A DNA stretch of 64,000 bases from an uncultured Lachnospiraceae bacterium (GTDB lineage: Bacteria > Bacillota > Clostridia > Lachnospirales > Lachnospiraceae): positions 153,222 to 217,221 of the forward strand of contig CAJUIS010000001.1 in NCBI GenBank assembly GCA_910586645.1, in the 5' to 3' direction. Made by a program: the position numbers and the translations under genes. This document shows, piece after piece, positions 52,003-61,586 of this stretch. The notes under the pieces are model-generated. The model did not search any database and was not told where the DNA came from. It worked only from the letters and a program-made list of their open reading frames with translations. Position 1 is the first letter of the stretch. Every line of letters starts with the position of its first letter.

Positions 52003-53322
52003 TTACTTTTTCATATTCATTTTGACAGAAAGGATTCTTTTAACGGATTCATTGATCCGCTCCTCTGTTATCCCGCCTGCGCGCACTGCCTCCAAAACTC
52101 CCTGGTACGCGCCTGCAAAGTCCTTTGGCATCAGCACAATGTCCGCTCCCGCCAAAATGGCTTCAACGGCAGACGTTTTTGAATCATATCCGTTTACAAT
52201 CGCTCCCATATTCATTGCATCTGTAATGACAATCCCGTCATATCCCATATCGGCGCGCAGCGTCTCTGCAATCAGTTTGCCGGAAAGCGACGCCGGCGTC
52301 TCGTCTCCCGTTACGTTAGGAGCGGCAATGTGAGATGCCATAATGAATGAAATGCCGGCGTCAATCCCTCTCTGAAACGGAACCAGTTCCGCCGCTTTCA
52401 GCTCCTCCAGCGACTTTTCCGTATAAGAATATCCATGGTGCGTGTCGCCGGAAGTTCCTCCATGACCCGGAAAATGCTTCATGCATGTCAAAACGCCCTG
52501 CGCCTCCATACTCTCTGCAAACGCCAGATCCATTTCCGCGACGACGTTGGCGTCGCTTCCAAAAGACCGGGCGCGAACCACTTCATTCTGCGGATTTGTC
52601 AAAACATCCGCCACAGGCGCAAAATCAACATTTATCCCATACTGATTCAAGTACCTGCCAATTTCAGTTCCTGCATTTGATGCAAGAGCTGTATCTCCGG
52701 AAGCTCCGATTTCACTCATATTTGAAAATCTCGGAACGTCAAACGCCGCATTTTCCGCTATACGTGTAACCTTTCCCCCCTCTTCATCAATGCCGATAAA
52801 CAATGGAAGCCCTGTAAGTTCCATAGAGTAAGCCATAAGGTTTTCCGTCATCCCGCTTAATTGTTCCGGAGAAACCACATTGTTTCCAAACAGGATGACT
52901 CCTCCCACCGGATACTTCTTTAACGCCTCTTTTGTCACCGTTGAGGCTGCCGTGACAGTCCCGTACCCGGTCAAAGCCTCGGGCGTAATCATAAAAAGCT
53001 GCGCCGTTTTTTCCTCAAGCGACATATCCGCAATCCAAGCGGCGATCTCCGCTTCCTTTTTTTCTTCCTCTGTCGGTTCCATCTCTGTTTCTGAAGGAGC
53101 GCCAGCCTCCTGCTGTTTTTCTGTTTCCGGCCTGTCTGATTCTGCGGCGTCCTGCTTTTCTTCCGCTTCTAAAACCTGCTTTTGACCCGCCTGCTCCTGC
53201 TTTTCTTCTGTATTGTCTTTTTTCTCGGCAAGAAACAGATAGCCCAAAAGCCCCGCCGACAAAAGCAAAATGCAAATCCCTGACCAGATTCTTACTTTTT
53301 TTCTTCTTCTCTTTTTATTCAT
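52003..53322 (-). CDS. Membrane-anchored GH3 beta-N-acetylhexosaminidase (NagZ-like)
   Basis: I use the ATG at 53322; it overlaps the upstream stop. The 439-aa protein has a single membrane helix (about 11-31), a Glu/Gln/Lys-rich linker (about 35-90), and a GH3 domain with VDFAPVADV, KHFPGHGGTSGDTHHGY and the nucleophile Asp in VITDAMNMG. NagZ-type enzymes cut N-acetylglucosaminyl bonds in peptidoglycan; the anchor places this one outside the cytoplasm. It is the last gene of the nine-gene zinc-ribbon operon, suggesting wall remodelling by that system. Confidence 0.88.
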   Translation of the reverse strand: MNKKRRRKKVRIWSGICILLLSAGLLGYLFLAEKKDNTEEKQEQAGQKQVLEAEEKQDAAESDRPETEKQQEAGAPSETEMEPTEEEKKEAEIAAWIADMSLEEKTAQLFMITPEALTGYGTVTAASTVTKEALKKYPVGGVILFGNNVVSPEQLSGMTENLMAYSMELTGLPLFIGIDEEGGKVTRIAENAAFDVPRFSNMSEIGASGDTALASNAGTEIGRYLNQYGINVDFAPVADVLTNPQNEVVRARSFGSDANVVAEMDLAFAESMEAQGVLTCMKHFPGHGGTSGDTHHGYSYTEKSLEELKAAELVPFQRGIDAGISFIMASHIAAPNVTGDETPASLSGKLIAETLRADMGYDGIVITDAMNMGAIVNGYDSKTSAVEAILAGADIVLMPKDFAGAYQGVLEAVRAGGITEERINESVKRILSVKMNMKK

Positions 53323-54484
53323 TTTCAATCTCTACTATATACGCCACTTTTCCTGCATAACTTGGGATCAGCGAAATCAAATCGTCCGGGGTATCGTTGC
53401 ACACCCAGCGTTCTTCCGTACTGGAATAGAACAAATCGACATAGCGTTCCTCCATATTGGACTCCGAATCGAAAAAGCTTGGTTCTCCGGCCAGCCAGTG
53501 ATCGTTGTTGTTCATGGACTCTCCCACTGTATTTCCTGTCTTGTCCACCCACATATAATCCCTGGAATTTCCTCTGCGCGTCGCTCCAACCCAGAATACG
53601 TATCCTTCCATGTTCTCCTGTTCGATCTTCTTTATAATTCTGTTCCATTCTTTTTCCGAATTAATATTGACCAGATATCCTCCCGGAATGTTCTGAGCCG
53701 CGTCAAAAGCTTCCGTCCAGGTCACATCCGCTGCCACAATCTGATATGTATGCTTTTTCGGCTTTTCCGGTCTGTCCTCTTCCGAAACCGCTTCTGTCTC
53801 CGCTGCAACTACGGGCGTTTCCGTATCTTCCTGCGTTTCGGTTTCAGATGACTCCTCAGTTGGAATCTCCTCTTCTTTTACTGACTTCTCCGTGTCCCTT
53901 GCATCTCTTTCTTCTATTCTATTCCTGTCCTCTTCTGTTGATGACTCCTCATTATTTTTAAAATAAAATACAATTGCAACTGCCGTGGCAATTGCTGCAA
54001 TAAGGATAGCGGCGCATATCAGCCCTATGACAAGCCCCTTTTTGCTCTTTTTGGGCGGCTGTCCGCCGGACGGTCCCTGCGGAGGCATCTGGCCTGGCTG
54101 CGGCGGCATCTGTCTGGGAGGAACCGGAGGAACCTGCCCTGGCTGCGGTGCATAAGGCGCCTGGCCCTGCTGCATCTGGTTCTGCCTCTGCGCAAAACCC
54201 TGTCCCTGCGGCATCTGGCCTGGCCGCTGCGCAGGAGACGTCTGACCCTGAGGCGTCTGGCCCTGCTGCTGCGCAGGAGACTGGCCTGGCTGCGGCGCGG
54301 CAGGAGCCTGTCCCTGCGATACGGAAGGTTTCTGTAATGAAATTCTCTGGCCTTCCTGCTGTACCGGCGGGTTTTGCTTCACAGAAGGCGCCTGTCCTGA
54401 CGGCATTTCCGCTGCAGGAGTTCCGCACTTCGTGCAAAATTTTGCTCCTGTCTTTAATTCCTGACCACATTTTCTGCAATACAT
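53315..54484 (-). CDS. Zinc-ribbon membrane protein with C-type-lectin-like domain
   Basis: The start is the ATG at 54484 (MYCRKCG) with AAGGAGAG 8 nt upstream. The 389-aa protein has an N-terminal zinc ribbon (C3, C6, C17, C20), a Pro/Gln-rich cytoplasmic region (about 25-145, imperfect GQxP repeats), a membrane helix (about 151-175), an acidic Ser/Thr/Glu stalk, and a C-terminal domain from about 240 that looks like a C-type lectin fold (TWTEAFDAAQ, GGYLVNINSEKEWN, VFWVGATR, HWLAGEPS, ERWVCND). The fold often binds ligands or carbohydrates. Function unknown. Confidence 0.8.
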   Translation of the reverse strand: MYCRKCGQELKTGAKFCTKCGTPAAEMPSGQAPSVKQNPPVQQEGQRISLQKPSVSQGQAPAAPQPGQSPAQQQGQTPQGQTSPAQRPGQMPQGQGFAQRQNQMQQGQAPYAPQPGQVPPVPPRQMPPQPGQMPPQGPSGGQPPKKSKKGLVIGLICAAILIAAIATAVAIVFYFKNNEESSTEEDRNRIEERDARDTEKSVKEEEIPTEESSETETQEDTETPVVAAETEAVSEEDRPEKPKKHTYQIVAADVTWTEAFDAAQNIPGGYLVNINSEKEWNRIIKKIEQENMEGYVFWVGATRRGNSRDYMWVDKTGNTVGESMNNNDHWLAGEPSFFDSESNMEERYVDLFYSSTEERWVCNDTPDDLISLIPSYAGKVAYIVEIENE

Positions 54485-54508
54485 AATCTTCACTCTCCTT
54501 TTCATCTT

Positions 54509-56629
54509 TTAATATAAATAAACTTCTGCATACCCGGCCATGCTTCTGTAAGTCAATACGTTTCTGTCTATGCGTCTGTCTTCCCCTGAACCGGTATACA
54601 CATATAAGTCCTCGTCCTTTTTATACAAAATACAGTCTTTATCCAGATAGGCATAAGATCCCGACTCTGCGGCGCTGCTGATTCTAATCCCCTCTCCTTC
54701 TTCCGTACAAAGTTCCAGCGTTCCCTCGCCATCCCTGTAATCCTTCATTACCATCCAGTTTCTGTCTCTGCTCATCGACGCATCGCTTATATTTCTGACA
54801 ATCCTTGCTGTCTCTCCGTTTTCATACTTACAAAGATCCCTGTCTTCCTCCGCGCCTTCCATATAATAAAACGTATTTTCCATCCATGAACCGCCGTTTA
54901 CATGATCCAGGACTTTTTTCTTTTCTATTTTTCCCTTCTCTGCATCACACAATACGGCTTTACTATCCGAAGAAAAAAGCGCAAACGAAGAACCGTCTTC
55001 CGAAAATGCCACATCCTTCAGAACCATGTCTTCTTTTAAGCTCTGTTCCTCTCCGCCTGCAAAACAAAAGACATCTCCCTTGGTCTCTTCCACTTCCGCC
55101 AGTTCTGACAAAACATCTCCTGTACTGTAAATTTCACTTATCGGAATCCGGACAGAAATTTCATCTGATTTCTTATAAAATGCCATCCGGTTTTTGGCGC
55201 TGCACACACAGTCGGCCGCTACGTTTTCCGCAATCAGAACTGGTTTTTCCCCCTGCGCATAATAATATAAATCCAAAACTTCCCGTTCAAACGTCTCCTC
55301 TTTCAGTTCTTCCCGAAGTTCCAGACGCTCCTTGCGGTTTTCATACTGTTCTGCAGCCGCTTCATATCCCTTCATATCGTAAGAATACCATTTCCTTCTC
55401 AAATCATCGTAATAATAGATATAATTTTGATTATTCTCATAATCATCGTCATTGTAATAACTGTACATATTCATGTCAGAATCAAAATCCAGATAACCAT
55501 AAAAATAAGACGCATCCTCCGGATATTCCACAAAATAATACTGGTAGTCATCCGATGATACAGCGGCCTGTTCTGTCGTCTCCGTAAGAAAATCCCGTCT
55601 GTCCGGCTCTGAAACGCCCGCGTCGCTTTCCGCTTCCGTATCATCGACATAATCATACAGCGATTTCGTTTCCGTCCGCTTTACCGTATAATACACGCTT
55701 TTGCTTTCAGAATCGTAACTAAGCGCCGCGCCTGCCTGATCTGAAATTTCCTTTTCTTCCCCCTGTATGCTTCCTTCATACAAAAACTGTTTTTCCCCGT
55801 CCGTTCTTGTATATACGAAAAATTCTGTATTTAACCGTCCGTCCCAATCTATCAAATACTCGGAAATATCTTTGGCAAGCTTCGTAATTTTGTCCTTTTC
55901 CATATCATAGACGCAGAGATCAAGCAATTCTTCCCCGCTCTCTGTTGTATAAACAATTTCCTGTTTTTCCTGGTTTACGACATATCCCCTGACACTGGAA
56001 TCAATCTCTTTTTCCCGGCTTTTGTCCAGATAAATCAAACGGCCGGATGCCTTCTTATAAACCAGTTTTTCGCTGTCTTCCAAAACCATATAACCAGAAA
56101 CGTTTGAATCAATTTCTTCTATATATCCTTCATTTTTTCTGGCGTCCTTTTTCAGTTTAGACAGTTTTACGCGGCACAGGCTGCCCACATAATCTTCTTT
56201 GATCCGGTTGTAAAAATACAGATATTTCCCATCTTCTGTTATCACATAGTTGGGAGATTCATATTCATCCGACTCAAACTTCACATCGGATATCACAAGC
56301 GGTTCCGATTCTTTTTTAACGTTTGGAGTATAATAGAGCGTCCCTTCCTTATAATAGACCACCTGATTGTCTGTTCCGGCTCCCCCTCCCATCAGTTTTA
56401 CTACAAAAAAACCTCCCGCCGCAATCAGCGCCAGAACACAGATTCCAAAAATGAAAAAAACAGGCCCTTTTTTCCTCTTCTTTCCTGTTGTCTGCATATT
56501 CTGCGCGGGATTTTGAACAGAATCATAAGAAAAGCCCGCGCTTTCCGCCTGTAAAGCCAGTTTTGCCCCGCACTGCGGACAAAACGCAGAATCCGGCAGC
56601 AAATCACATCCACAATAACCGCATTTCAT
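54509..56629 (-). CDS. Zinc-ribbon membrane protein with propeller-like ectodomain
   Basis: The start is the ATG at 56629 (MKCGYCG). The 706-aa protein has the same N-terminal zinc ribbon spacing (C3, C6, C17, C20), a membrane helix at about 56-79, and a long ectodomain with repeated short strands (YYKEGTLYYTPN, EDGKYLYFYNR, SGRLIYLDKS, KDCILYKKDEDLYVY) typical of DUF5050/TolB-like beta-propellers. A Tyr/Asp/Glu-rich insert (about 335-460) is very acidic. It lies between the ABC-2 permeases and the lectin-like gene. Function unknown. Confidence 0.78.
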   Translation of the reverse strand: MKCGYCGCDLLPDSAFCPQCGAKLALQAESAGFSYDSVQNPAQNMQTTGKKRKKGPVFFIFGICVLALIAAGGFFVVKLMGGGAGTDNQVVYYKEGTLYYTPNVKKESEPLVISDVKFESDEYESPNYVITEDGKYLYFYNRIKEDYVGSLCRVKLSKLKKDARKNEGYIEEIDSNVSGYMVLEDSEKLVYKKASGRLIYLDKSREKEIDSSVRGYVVNQEKQEIVYTTESGEELLDLCVYDMEKDKITKLAKDISEYLIDWDGRLNTEFFVYTRTDGEKQFLYEGSIQGEEKEISDQAGAALSYDSESKSVYYTVKRTETKSLYDYVDDTEAESDAGVSEPDRRDFLTETTEQAAVSSDDYQYYFVEYPEDASYFYGYLDFDSDMNMYSYYNDDDYENNQNYIYYYDDLRRKWYSYDMKGYEAAAEQYENRKERLELREELKEETFEREVLDLYYYAQGEKPVLIAENVAADCVCSAKNRMAFYKKSDEISVRIPISEIYSTGDVLSELAEVEETKGDVFCFAGGEEQSLKEDMVLKDVAFSEDGSSFALFSSDSKAVLCDAEKGKIEKKKVLDHVNGGSWMENTFYYMEGAEEDRDLCKYENGETARIVRNISDASMSRDRNWMVMKDYRDGEGTLELCTEEGEGIRISSAAESGSYAYLDKDCILYKKDEDLYVYTGSGEDRRIDRNVLTYRSMAGYAEVYLY

Positions 56630-56646
56630 AAAACCCACTCCTTTTA

Positions 56647-57684
56647 TCACAAATAAACCAACATAGGAAACAACAATCTTACATAGCACAAAAACGGAAC
56701 ATATTCAGAAAAATCAAAAAAAACGGGATAAACCAACGCCTGCATCATCACAAGAACAGCCATCCACGCCGCAAACGCGCTCCTGTTCCTCCACAACTTC
56801 TTAAACAGCAGCATCCAAAGGCTTCCGGCGGCTATATAAGATAACATACGGATCGTCTCCGTTCCGCCGCCGCGGCTTGCGCCTGAAAAAAAAATCGCTG
56901 CAGTTCCTGCCGCTGCGGCCGGAAGCGTCACGGCGGAATAATTAAAAAACTCAAACAGGCTGCGTTCCCAAGATCCAAGCGCATCTTTCACTTTATTGCC
57001 ATGTTCAAAACTCTTTCCATAAGCCGTAAGAAGTATGACAAACAAAAATATCCCAATGCACCCCTGTACCGGATAGCATTTCCCGCCGCCGGAACTTTCC
57101 CCTTCGGTCAAAGCTGTATCCGTCATCCTGATTTCCGCCGAAAAAACCACATCGCTGTCTCTGTATTCCTGATTTTTTTCCAGCAGAAGTCTCTGCATCT
57201 TTGTATGCCCGTCCGAAAAAATCTCCGGAACCTGATTTTTTAATAGAACTCTTCCATATACCTGAAAAAAAGAAGCATAGAATGTCTCTTTTGCGACTTT
57301 CCCTTTTGTCGTAAAAGGAGTTTCCATGTATTTCACACAGTGATTTATCTTTGCGTTTGAAAATCTTTCTTCAAAATCATCCAAAAAGACAAACCCGCAT
57401 TCCGTAATTCCCCTTGCCACATCTTCTCCAAGAGCCTTTTCATCTGTATATTCCGTAAATGAAAAAACGCTCTCCCGCTCAGTCAAAAGCTTTGCTATTT
57501 CCTCAGCATAACCGTCCTTAACGCCGCACAAACCAACCCGTACAGTTTCCTGACTGGGCAGTGTAATATGCAAAATCACATAAACCACAAAAAGCATTCC
57601 CGCAATCTGAAGCCAGCAGACTCTCGTTTTGCACCACGCCTTTAGCTGCAGCGCATACCAAATCCAGTATCTTTCCATAACCAT
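56647..57684 (-). CDS. ABC-2-type permease, second subunit
   Basis: This 345-aa protein has an N-terminal membrane helix (about 24-42), a large extracytoplasmic loop of about 170 residues, and five or so C-terminal helices, the layout of ABC-2/YhgE-type permeases. It overlaps the first permease gene by 43 nt, so they are translated together. The start at 57684 or 57678 is uncertain; the binding site is weak. With the paired permease and the ATPase encoded upstream it should form an exporter. Confidence 0.75.
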   Translation of the reverse strand: MVMERYWIWYALQLKAWCKTRVCWLQIAGMLFVVYVILHITLPSQETVRVGLCGVKDGYAEEIAKLLTERESVFSFTEYTDEKALGEDVARGITECGFVFLDDFEERFSNAKINHCVKYMETPFTTKGKVAKETFYASFFQVYGRVLLKNQVPEIFSDGHTKMQRLLLEKNQEYRDSDVVFSAEIRMTDTALTEGESSGGGKCYPVQGCIGIFLFVILLTAYGKSFEHGNKVKDALGSWERSLFEFFNYSAVTLPAAAAGTAAIFFSGASRGGGTETIRMLSYIAAGSLWMLLFKKLWRNRSAFAAWMAVLVMMQALVYPVFFDFSEYVPFLCYVRLLFPMLVYL

Positions 57685-58868
57685 AACGTCCCTATTGCGC
57701 CTGTCAGTGCAGAAAGCAGCAATATCATAAGCAAATCACGGCTCTCTGTCACATGAAACAGCATTCCAGTTTCATACCTGCTCCATAAATTTAACGGAAC
57801 TATGCTTCCAATCGCCCTCAGCGGCTTTGACAGATAAACCGACGGTACGATAAGACCGGAACAAAGAGCCATCCCTGCATTGACTGCCAAAAGGCATACG
57901 GAGCCCTGGCTTCCGCCGCCCGCCAAAGCATAAATCATATGAAAAAAAGACGAAATCCCAAGGCAAAACGGAAACAGCAGAATAAATGTCTCCCCGTCCA
58001 GCCAGAGAAACGGATGTTTCAGCAGAAGATTTCCCGCACAAAGCAGCAGATAAACAATACTGCTTAACATCCAGAGCATTCCGGTCATAACAAATATTTT
58101 TATGACGGACTGCCTGACAGGTCCAATTCCATATGCCCGCAGTTTCTCTTCCACTGCGCTCTCTTTTTTCTGATACAGAAAACCATAATTCAAACCGCAA
58201 AGCAGCAAAAACATCACAAAAACGGAAGCCGTATAATACTGGTACAGCCCTACTTCTCCAAAAGGAGAATAAACCGTTTCCTGAAAAATTTCTCCCCGCC
58301 GGAAAGCCTGTTCCAGATACTCCATAAAGACAAAATCCCCGACGTCATCCCATTCCATACGGATGTCCCGATACTTTGACGCATCCAAAGCGGCGTACAC
58401 TCCCGCTTCCGTCGTCTGCACCAATGAAATGCCGTCCATTAAAAGTTCCCGGAACATATAGGTATTCCATTTTGTCTGCGATGGGAAATCAATGACTGCA
58501 GGCGTATTTTTCCCGCTGTCCATATCCTCATAAAAATTTTCCGGCAGTTTTACAACCGCCTGCAGCGTACCGTCATGCAGCTTTTTCTCCGCTTCTTTTT
58601 CATCCAGATAGACAAATTCACAGACAGACTTCACACTGTCCATTGACGCCAAAAACTGCGCTATCAGCCTGGAAGTTTCTTCTTCTCCGGGAATTACAAC
58701 GCCCACCTGGTCGCTCTTAAAAATCTGGGACTGCTGCATAAAATACCCTGCGGCAATCCCACCTGCGATTGTCAAAAGAAACACCATACACAAACTTCCC
58801 ATTGATTTCAGCGTTACTTTTATTCCAAGTTTCAATTCAAAAAACAGATAACGTCCAAAAAATCCCAT
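57642..58868 (-). CDS. ABC-2-type permease, first subunit
   Basis: This 408-aa protein has one N-terminal helix (about 18-38), a 170-residue extracytoplasmic loop (GVVIPGEEETSRLIAQFLASMDSV, in part), and a C-terminal six-helix block, as in ABC-2 permeases. It starts 3 bp after the DPMTG-repeat gene. Substrate is unknown; the family exports polysaccharides, lipids, antibiotics or peptides. Confidence 0.8.
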   Translation of the reverse strand: MGFFGRYLFFELKLGIKVTLKSMGSLCMVFLLTIAGGIAAGYFMQQSQIFKSDQVGVVIPGEEETSRLIAQFLASMDSVKSVCEFVYLDEKEAEKKLHDGTLQAVVKLPENFYEDMDSGKNTPAVIDFPSQTKWNTYMFRELLMDGISLVQTTEAGVYAALDASKYRDIRMEWDDVGDFVFMEYLEQAFRRGEIFQETVYSPFGEVGLYQYYTASVFVMFLLLCGLNYGFLYQKKESAVEEKLRAYGIGPVRQSVIKIFVMTGMLWMLSSIVYLLLCAGNLLLKHPFLWLDGETFILLFPFCLGISSFFHMIYALAGGGSQGSVCLLAVNAGMALCSGLIVPSVYLSKPLRAIGSIVPLNLWSRYETGMLFHVTESRDLLMILLLSALTGAIGTLWLWKDTGFGMRCS

Positions 58869-58871
58869 ATT

Positions 58872-60467
58872 TTAAAATGAACCCATTCCGCCTAAAAGAC
58901 CTCCCATTTCCGCTCCAAGCATTTCCAAGTCAGACAGAGATGCATTTCCGATATCAAATTCCTCACCGTCCACATCAATGTCGCTTGCGCCTTTCGTAAT
59001 GGAAAGCGAACCGTTAAAGTCAATGTTTTCATAACCATACATATATTCGAGCCTGTCTAACGTAATGCCAAATGATTTTTTGCCCGACTGAATATTTCCT
59101 CTGCAGTAAAGACCTCCTTCTGCCATTTCAAGGACAAAATCTCCCGTCTGATCTTCATATTCAATTTCCATAACTTCTATATCATCTACATAGAGCCTGC
59201 TTCGTTCCACACCGCTTTCATACGACCCTTTCAGTTCCATAACTGTTTCGCCGTCTGCACGCACCTCTATATTCTGCATCCTTGTATCGCCGCCCAGAAA
59301 CATAATCTCCACATCGTCCCGGTCATATTCAATATGGATGCAGGCCAGCTTATTCTTGTAAATATAAAACGTCAGATTCAAATCTTCCATATAACGAAGT
59401 CCGGAACGCATTTCACTGAAATCTCCTCCGAACAATTCCCCATACTGCGCTTCATATGCTTCCCCAAACACATCTTCCATATCTTCCAGAATATTCAGCA
59501 TATTATCCGCCGTAATTGCCGTTGTATATCCTTTACACGTTCTGCTGCTGCCGTCCACTTCATAACTCTGGGACGGAACCTTTTCAAAATCAAGCGATTT
59601 TATTTCATCTTTTATGCTGTCTTTGATATCTTCCAAAAATTCCGTTCCGTTTTCATTTGAATACAGGGAATGCAGAGAAGAATTTAACATTTCAATTTCT
59701 TCCCGGCTCATCTGAGACATCAGATATCCGTCGTTTGCACTGTCATAATAATAGGAAAAAACCCGATCGCTTATCATTGGAATATTCACCTTTAATGCAT
59801 CCGAATCAAGAGATGCATTAAATTCAATCTCCGGGATTCCTCCAATATTCAAAACGCCTGACGCCGCTTTCTCAGAAGACGATGCGCTGTATGTCAAATC
59901 CAAAGCTCCTTCCGACGCTTCCCCTGACAGTTTTACCGTATATTTCCCGGAATCCAGTATATCCGAAAAATTCATTGCTTCCGCCAAATGTCCGGCGTCA
60001 TTGAACGTATTGTTCACTGCTGCCATAACTTTTCCGCTCTTTCCCAGGAAAAGCCCGCTCTTTATCCCTGCATAGACAGCTACGCCGACTACAAGAACCG
60101 GAACTGCAGCCACAAGGATCTTTTTGCCAATTCCTTTCTTCCTGTGAGGAACCGGCCCTGCAACCGGCTGGCCTGTCATCGGATCAAAGCCCATATTATG
60201 ATAGACGGGCTGGCCCGTCATCGGATCGTAACTTACGTTTTGGGACGCCGTTATCTCGTTTTGAACCGGCTGGCCTGTCATTGGATCGTAAGCCATTGGC
60301 TCCGGCGCTTCTGTCCCGCTCGAAACGGGCTGGCCTGTCATTGGATCATAAGCCATTGGCTCCGGCGTTTCTGCCCCGCCCGAAACGGGCTGGCCTGTCA
60401 TTGGATCGTAGCTTACTGTCTCTTCTTTAATTGGTTCTCCTGTCATTGGATCAAACTTATCTTCCAT
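58872..60467 (-). CDS. Membrane protein with six DPMTGxP cytoplasmic repeats
   Basis: The start is the ATG at 60467 with AAGGAGAG upstream. The 531-aa protein opens with six copies of (F/Y)DPMTG(E/Q)P at residues about 5, 20, 40, 60, 80 and 94, spaced by short Pro/Glu linkers, then a basic stretch and a membrane helix (about 115-135). The ectodomain of about 390 residues is beta-rich and acidic with a glycine-rich end. The repeats face the cytoplasm by the positive-inside rule. It overlaps the ATPase gene by 11 nt. Function unknown. Confidence 0.8.
   Translation of the reverse strand: MEDKFDPMTGEPIKEETVSYDPMTGQPVSGGAETPEPMAYDPMTGQPVSSGTEAPEPMAYDPMTGQPVQNEITASQNVSYDPMTGQPVYHNMGFDPMTGQPVAGPVPHRKKGIGKKILVAAVPVLVVGVAVYAGIKSGLFLGKSGKVMAAVNNTFNDAGHLAEAMNFSDILDSGKYTVKLSGEASEGALDLTYSASSSEKAASGVLNIGGIPEIEFNASLDSDALKVNIPMISDRVFSYYYDSANDGYLMSQMSREEIEMLNSSLHSLYSNENGTEFLEDIKDSIKDEIKSLDFEKVPSQSYEVDGSSRTCKGYTTAITADNMLNILEDMEDVFGEAYEAQYGELFGGDFSEMRSGLRYMEDLNLTFYIYKNKLACIHIEYDRDDVEIMFLGGDTRMQNIEVRADGETVMELKGSYESGVERSRLYVDDIEVMEIEYEDQTGDFVLEMAEGGLYCRGNIQSGKKSFGITLDRLEYMYGYENIDFNGSLSITKGASDIDVDGEEFDIGNASLSDLEMLGAEMGGLLGGMGSF
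60172..60455 (-). repeat. Tandem coding repeats (DPMTGxP units)
   Basis: Six DNA units encode (F/Y)DPMTG(E/Q)P. The units between about 60255 and 60412 are the most alike, with a 60-bp period and shared CCGGCG linkers, pointing to recent duplication. Confidence 0.85.
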
Positions 60468-61152
60468 ACTCTCTCTCCTTTTCTGATTCTTTATGGATAT
60501 ATTTTCGTATCTGGCGCATATTGACGTCTGCCCCACATAATTCCGTCAAACTTCCGTCCGCCATTACCAGACATCTGTCACCGCTTAAAATCTCCGATTC
60601 TTCATGCGTCGTCATCACGACAATCCCGCCCAGCTTCTGATAGTCAAAAAGCCATGTCCGTATGCTCTCTTTATAAGCAATGTCCAAAGACGTCGTCGGT
60701 TCATCCAAAAGAAGGATCGGCGGCCATTCGGCCAGAGCGCACGCAATGCCAAGCCTCCTCTTCATACCGCCTGACAGCCTGCCGGCCTTCATACGCAGAA
60801 TTTCCCGAAGGTGAAACAAATCTAAAATTTCCTCCCGCCGCGCACTGCCCCAGACGCCCCACAATCTCAGATTGTCTTTTACCGACAATTCCTCAATCAG
60901 CGGAGATTCCTGCGGAACATAACCGCAGCTCCTGTGAAAAACCTTATGATCACGCAGAGGATCTTTGCCAAAATATGTGACGCTTCCCCCATCCGGTTTT
61001 ATAATTCCGGCAAGTATCCTCATCAGCGTCGTCTTTCCGCACCCGTTTCTTCCTGCCACGCAGATGCATTCCCCGCTTTTTGCCTGAAAATGAATGTCTT
61101 TTAAAATTTCTCTTCTTCCATACTTTTTTGAAATATGCGATACTTCAATCAT
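60457..61152 (-). CDS. ABC transporter ATPase of the zinc-ribbon operon
   Basis: This 231-aa ATPase has Walker A (GRNGCGKTT), Q-loop (YVPQESP), ABC signature (LSGGMKRRLGIA), Walker B (ILLLDEPTTSLD) and switch His (VMTTHEES). The GMKRR signature variant is common in exporters of the ABC-2 class. The ATG at 61152 shares its A with the upstream TAA stop (TAATG), so it is translated by coupling; there is no strong site of its own. It should energise the two permeases. Confidence 0.92.
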   Translation of the reverse strand: MIEVSHISKKYGRREILKDIHFQAKSGECICVAGRNGCGKTTLMRILAGIIKPDGGSVTYFGKDPLRDHKVFHRSCGYVPQESPLIEELSVKDNLRLWGVWGSARREEILDLFHLREILRMKAGRLSGGMKRRLGIACALAEWPPILLLDEPTTSLDIAYKESIRTWLFDYQKLGGIVVMTTHEESEILSGDRCLVMADGSLTELCGADVNMRQIRKYIHKESEKEREYGR

Positions 61153-61562
61153 TACTGCAGAGGAGATCCGCACTTAATGCAGAAACGGTAATTTTCAGCA
61201 TTCCTTGTGCCGCACTGACTGCAGAAAACGGCATTTCCGGCGCTTTCCGGAGTTACACTGCCGGAAGGAGCCGTTCCAAGTATCTGCTGTTCTTCCTCAT
61301 ACAGCTTCTGAATCTTTTCTTCCTGTATGCGGATCTCATCATATTTTCCGGAAATGGCCTGGAATATGCCCTCAAGCTCCGCTTTTGCATCTTCGCCTCT
61401 TTTCCACCTGTCATAAGCAATCGTACCGGCCTGCAGCTTCAGCTTCTGGATTTCATCCTCCAGTGTGGATATGTAGGTCTTATACTTTGACTGTTCCATA
61501 AAATTGTTTGTTTTGACATTGATCGTCGTAATGCTTTTTGTCAGTGAATCTTTTAATCCCAT
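61152..61562 (-). CDS. Coiled-coil protein with C-terminal zinc ribbon
   Basis: This 136-aa cytoplasmic protein is mostly helical (about 20-95, heptad-like, KYKTYISTLEDEIQKLKLQ and EEKIQKLYEEEQQ), then has a Ser/Pro linker and a zinc ribbon (CSQCGTRNAENYRFCIKCG). No membrane helix is seen. It could tether the membrane proteins' zinc ribbons or the ATPase. It ends in the TAATG overlap with the ATPase gene. Confidence 0.82.
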   Translation of the reverse strand: MGLKDSLTKSITTINVKTNNFMEQSKYKTYISTLEDEIQKLKLQAGTIAYDRWKRGEDAKAELEGIFQAISGKYDEIRIQEEKIQKLYEEEQQILGTAPSGSVTPESAGNAVFCSQCGTRNAENYRFCIKCGSPLQ

Positions 61563-61586
61563 AATCCTGTTCTCCTTACTCTTGCT

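Noticed and set aside
54148..54486. Alanine/proline-rich plus-strand ORF
   Set aside because: It is the complement of the Pro/Gln-rich coding repeats on the minus strand and has no start signals.
60172..60467. CRISPR-like array
   Set aside because: The repeats are in-frame coding units with a conserved peptide, of irregular spacing and without unique spacers.
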